Of a stretch of DNA of 64,000 nt, positions 61,889 to 64,000 are shown piece after piece. Positions within the stretch are counted from its first letter, which is position 1. Each line of letters opens with the position of its first letter. Made by a program: the position numbers and the translations under genes. Where the stretch lies: positions 1-64,000 of the forward strand of contig JHVD01000007.1 of the NCBI GenBank assembly GCA_000619965.1, in the 5' to 3' direction. The stretch is from Propionibacteriaceae bacterium P6A17 (lineage in GTDB: Bacteria > Actinomycetota > Actinomycetes > Propionibacteriales > Propionibacteriaceae). Under the pieces are notes generated by a model that saw only the letters and a program-made list of their open reading frames with translations, had not been told where the DNA came from and searched no databases.

Positions 61889-61936
61889 CAGGGTGTTGGG
61901 TCGGGACCCAGCCATGGGCCCCGACCCAACACCCTG
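61889..61936. terminator. Terminator after the purine permease gene
   Basis: CAGGGTGTTGGGTCGGG (61889-61905) and CCCGACCCAACACCCTG (61920-61936) form a perfect 17-bp stem, 17 nt after the permease stop codon. Confidence 0.93.
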
Positions 61937-61953
61937 CGATGCGGAGCCGGAGG

Positions 61954-63477
61954 TCAGCCGCCGATCAGGTCGAGCAGCGGCCCTTGGACGAAGTAGACGA
62001 TGAACATCGCCGCCACGACGTACATCAGCGGGTGGATCCGCTTCGCGTGGCCCATCACGAGGCTCAGGAAGACGTAGCCGAGGAAGCCGATGCCGATGCC
62101 GGTGGTGATGGAGTAGGCGAACGGCATGAAGATGATCGTGAAGAACGCCGGGATGCCGAGCTCCGGCTTCGACCACTCGATGTCGGTCACCTGCGAGATC
62201 ATCAGGAAGCCGACGAACGCCAGCGCGGGAGCTGCGGCCTCGGACGGCACCATGTTGATGATCGGGGCGAGGAAGATCGCGACGAGGAACGCCAGGCCCG
62301 TTACGACCGACGAGAGGCCCGTCCGCGCGCCCTCCGCGACGCCCGTCGTCGACTCGACGTAGCAGGTGTTCGACGACACGGAGCCGAGGCCACCGGCGAC
62401 GGCGCCGAGCGAGTCGACGAGGAGGATCTCGGTGGTGCGCTCCGGCATGCCGTCCTCGTCGAGCAGGCCACCCTCGGAGCCGACGGCCACGACGGTGCCC
62501 ATCGTGTCGAAGAAGTCGGCCAGCAGCAGGGAGAAGACGAGCACGATGAGCGCGATCGTGTGCGTGAGCGAGAACTGCCCGTCGGGAAAGAACGCCCCGA
62601 TCATGTCGACGTTGCCGAGCAGCGACAGGTCCGGCAGGTGGAAGTCGGTCAGCGTGGGCACGTTCAGTGACCAACCGGTGGGGTTGGAGCCGTCCGGGGC
62701 CTGCGCGCCGAGCTTCGCGAACGACTCGACGATGATCGCGAGCACGGTGGCGGCGACGATCGAGATGAGGATCGCGCCCTTGACCTTGCGCGCGTGCAGC
62801 GCGATCAGGAGCAGGAAGCCGAAGAGGAAGATGAAGATGGGCCAGCCCTTGAGCGAGCCGCCGATGCCGAGCTCGACGGCGGTCCCGCCGCCGGGGCGCA
62901 CCACGCCGGCGTTGATGAGGCCGATGAAGGCGATGAACAAGCCGATGCCGACGGAGATGGCGCTGCGCAGCGTGTGCGGGACCGCCCGGAACACGGCGGT
63001 GCGGAAGCCGGTGAGCACGAGGATGCCGATGAGGATGCCCTCCCAGACGACGAGGCCCATCGCCTGACCCCACGTCATCTGCGGAGCCAGCACGTAGGCG
63101 ACGAGCGCGTTGAGGCCGAGCCCTGCGGCCAGACCCATCGGGAAGCGTCCGACGACACCCATGCAGATGGTGAGCAGGCCTGCGATGAGGGCCGTCGCGG
63201 CCGCCACCATGCCGATCGACGCGGCGACGGCGGCCGAGTCGATCTCGCCGCCGACCATCTGGGGTGCGCCCGAGATGAGGTTGCCGTTCTTGTCCACGGC
63301 GGTGCCGAGGATGAGGGGGTTGAGCGCGATGATGTAGGCCATCGCGAAGAAGGTCACCAGTCCGCCGCGAATCTCCTGGGAGATCGACGAGCCGCGGCGG
63401 GTGATGCCGAAGTAGCGGTCGAGGGCCGAGCCCTCGGCGCGCGGAGCCGTTTCAGTGTTCGTAACCACGGCAGGCAT
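61954..63477 (-). CDS. NCS2-family purine permease (AzgA/AdeP-like)
   Basis: This 507-residue transporter has about 12-14 helices. It begins LDRYFGITRRGSSISQEIRG, then LVTFFAMAYIIALNPLILG, and has the family signature LLADFFDTMGTVVAVGSEGG. The Asp and Glu there match residues that bind purines in AzgA-type proteins (adenine/guanine/hypoxanthine permeases). SSNTCYVESTTGVAEGARTG follows. An insertion of about 70 residues between helices 2 and 3 (NLISGAPQMVGGEIDSAAVA) is usual in actinobacteria. ATG 63477 fits; the longer frame does not. Confidence 0.92.
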   Translation of the reverse strand: MPAVVTNTETAPRAEGSALDRYFGITRRGSSISQEIRGGLVTFFAMAYIIALNPLILGTAVDKNGNLISGAPQMVGGEIDSAAVAASIGMVAAATALIAGLLTICMGVVGRFPMGLAAGLGLNALVAYVLAPQMTWGQAMGLVVWEGILIGILVLTGFRTAVFRAVPHTLRSAISVGIGLFIAFIGLINAGVVRPGGGTAVELGIGGSLKGWPIFIFLFGFLLLIALHARKVKGAILISIVAATVLAIIVESFAKLGAQAPDGSNPTGWSLNVPTLTDFHLPDLSLLGNVDMIGAFFPDGQFSLTHTIALIVLVFSLLLADFFDTMGTVVAVGSEGGLLDEDGMPERTTEILLVDSLGAVAGGLGSVSSNTCYVESTTGVAEGARTGLSSVVTGLAFLVAIFLAPIINMVPSEAAAPALAFVGFLMISQVTDIEWSKPELGIPAFFTIIFMPFAYSITTGIGIGFLGYVFLSLVMGHAKRIHPLMYVVAAMFIVYFVQGPLLDLIGG

Positions 63478-63544
63478 CGTAGTGCGCCACCTTGCGGCGA
63501 CCCGAACCAGACCGAGTCGCAAACACCGTCATGCATGACCGGCC

Positions 63545-63559
63545 CGCGTGTGCCACGCG
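63545..63559 (-). terminator. Short hairpin after the DUF3027 gene
   Basis: CGCGTG-tgc-CACGCG forms a 6-bp stem directly at the stop of the DUF3027 gene. It is short, so its function is uncertain. Confidence 0.45.
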
Positions 63560-64000
63560 TCAGTCGAACAGGACCTCGTCGACGCCGATCGTGTCGAAGA
63601 CGGGGGCCGGCAGCTCACGCGCCCGTGACTGCTCGACGACGTCCGAGTGCCCGCCACAGCCGTGGTCGAGATGGACGACGCGGCCGTCGGACTTGGAGTA
63701 GGCGTTCGCGCAGGCACCGAACAGGGTGCCGAGCGAGCCACGCAGCGGGACGAAGTAGCCACAGGTGGCGCAGTTGGCGGGTGCTTCGCGCGAGCCGTCG
63801 TCCGACGGGCCCGGGGCGCCGGCGAGCCAACGCTCGGCGGCCTGGTCGCGCCCCTCGAGGCTCAGCACACGCTCGCGGCCGAGCCCCAGCTCGGCGACGG
63901 TGGTGCGCAACTGCACCCACTCCGCGGTGTCGGCATCGGCGGGCAGGTCCGTCGCCGCGAAACCGGGCTCGAGACGCGGGTCGTTGTCGGGGGTGGCCAT
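63560..64000 (-). CDS. DUF3027 family protein (start possibly outside the window)
   Basis: 146 residues are visible. The C-terminal half has CATCGYFVPLRGSLGTLFGA, CANAYSKSDGRVVHLDHGCG and GHSDV, the Cys/His-rich core of DUF3027, a family of unknown function in actinobacteria. The four Cys could bind zinc. An ATG lies at the very edge of the window (64000-63998), but many DUF3027 proteins are about 250 residues, so the true start may be further upstream. Confidence 0.85.
   Translation of the reverse strand: MATPDNDPRLEPGFAATDLPADADTAEWVQLRTTVAELGLGRERVLSLEGRDQAAERWLAGAPGPSDDGSREAPANCATCGYFVPLRGSLGTLFGACANAYSKSDGRVVHLDHGCGGHSDVVEQSRARELPAPVFDTIGVDEVLFD

Noticed and set aside
1-64000. CRISPR array
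   Set aside because: None of the repeats has regular 28-37-bp units with unique spacers, and no cas gene is present.

Overview
The window is GC-rich throughout. Many genes start with GTG, stop/start overlaps are common, and strong GC hairpins lacking T-tracts separate convergent genes. The gene set is a GluABCD-type amino-acid ABC transporter, biotin pyruvate carboxylase, single-chain pyruvate:ferredoxin oxidoreductase, a DtxR regulator, a UDPGP-type uridylyltransferase, a Glp/GlpR-like division pair and a DUF3027 protein. Together these indicate a high-GC actinobacterium, probably of the Propionibacteriaceae (inference; no rRNA is present).

Positions 1-10131 are accessory DNA. An IS3-family element runs off the left edge and abuts a 3' remnant of an IS256-family transposase gene. 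A SnoaL-like gene follows, then a type I restriction-modification locus: hsdM, an Mrr-like nuclease, a truncated RhuM-like gene and hsdS, all with 4-nt start/stop overlaps, and hsdR further on. In hsdS a 12-bp triplicate lies in the inter-TRD linker, followed by a (GA)10 tract that puts the second target-recognition half out of frame. This looks like a phase-variable specificity switch. Between hsdS and hsdR lies a graveyard: a Phd-like antitoxin without a start codon, a VapC toxin with stops and frameshifts, a short copy of the hsdR 5' end, an intact RelB-like antitoxin and a frameshifted YafQ/RelE-like toxin.

Positions 10132-17158 hold a metallo-beta-lactamase-fold gene, a frameshifted amidohydrolase gene and an MFS exporter gene (minus strand), divergent from a two-module Lrp/AsnC regulator. 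A frameshifted pirin gene, a small GNAT gene, a dinucleotide-binding oxidoreductase gene and the 3' remnant of a flavin disulfide reductase gene follow.

Positions 17345-35826 are mostly core. They hold gluABCD, the glpR-like and glp/moeA-like pair, 5-formyltetrahydrofolate cyclo-ligase, a zinc-ribbon regulator, a SAF-domain protein, mscL, UGPase, tRNA-Arg(CCT), a uracil permease, and a minus-strand operon for anaerobic pyruvate/ferredoxin metabolism (GltD-like Fe-S flavoprotein, PFOR, DHOD-like protein).

Positions 36020-64000 combine carbohydrate use with central metabolism. They hold a GH31 glycosidase, thioredoxin, a methyltransferase, DtxR, nagA, serC, a secreted ExeM/NucH-type nuclease, pyruvate carboxylase, a LacI regulator and two very large secreted GH43-type arabinan/xylan enzymes, the larger interrupted by an amber codon. 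A purine permease and DUF3027 follow. The nuclease and both GH43-type proteins end in a Pro-rich stretch and a PGLPxTG motif with no membrane helix after it. Several short intergenic repeat families and long inverted repeats are also present.
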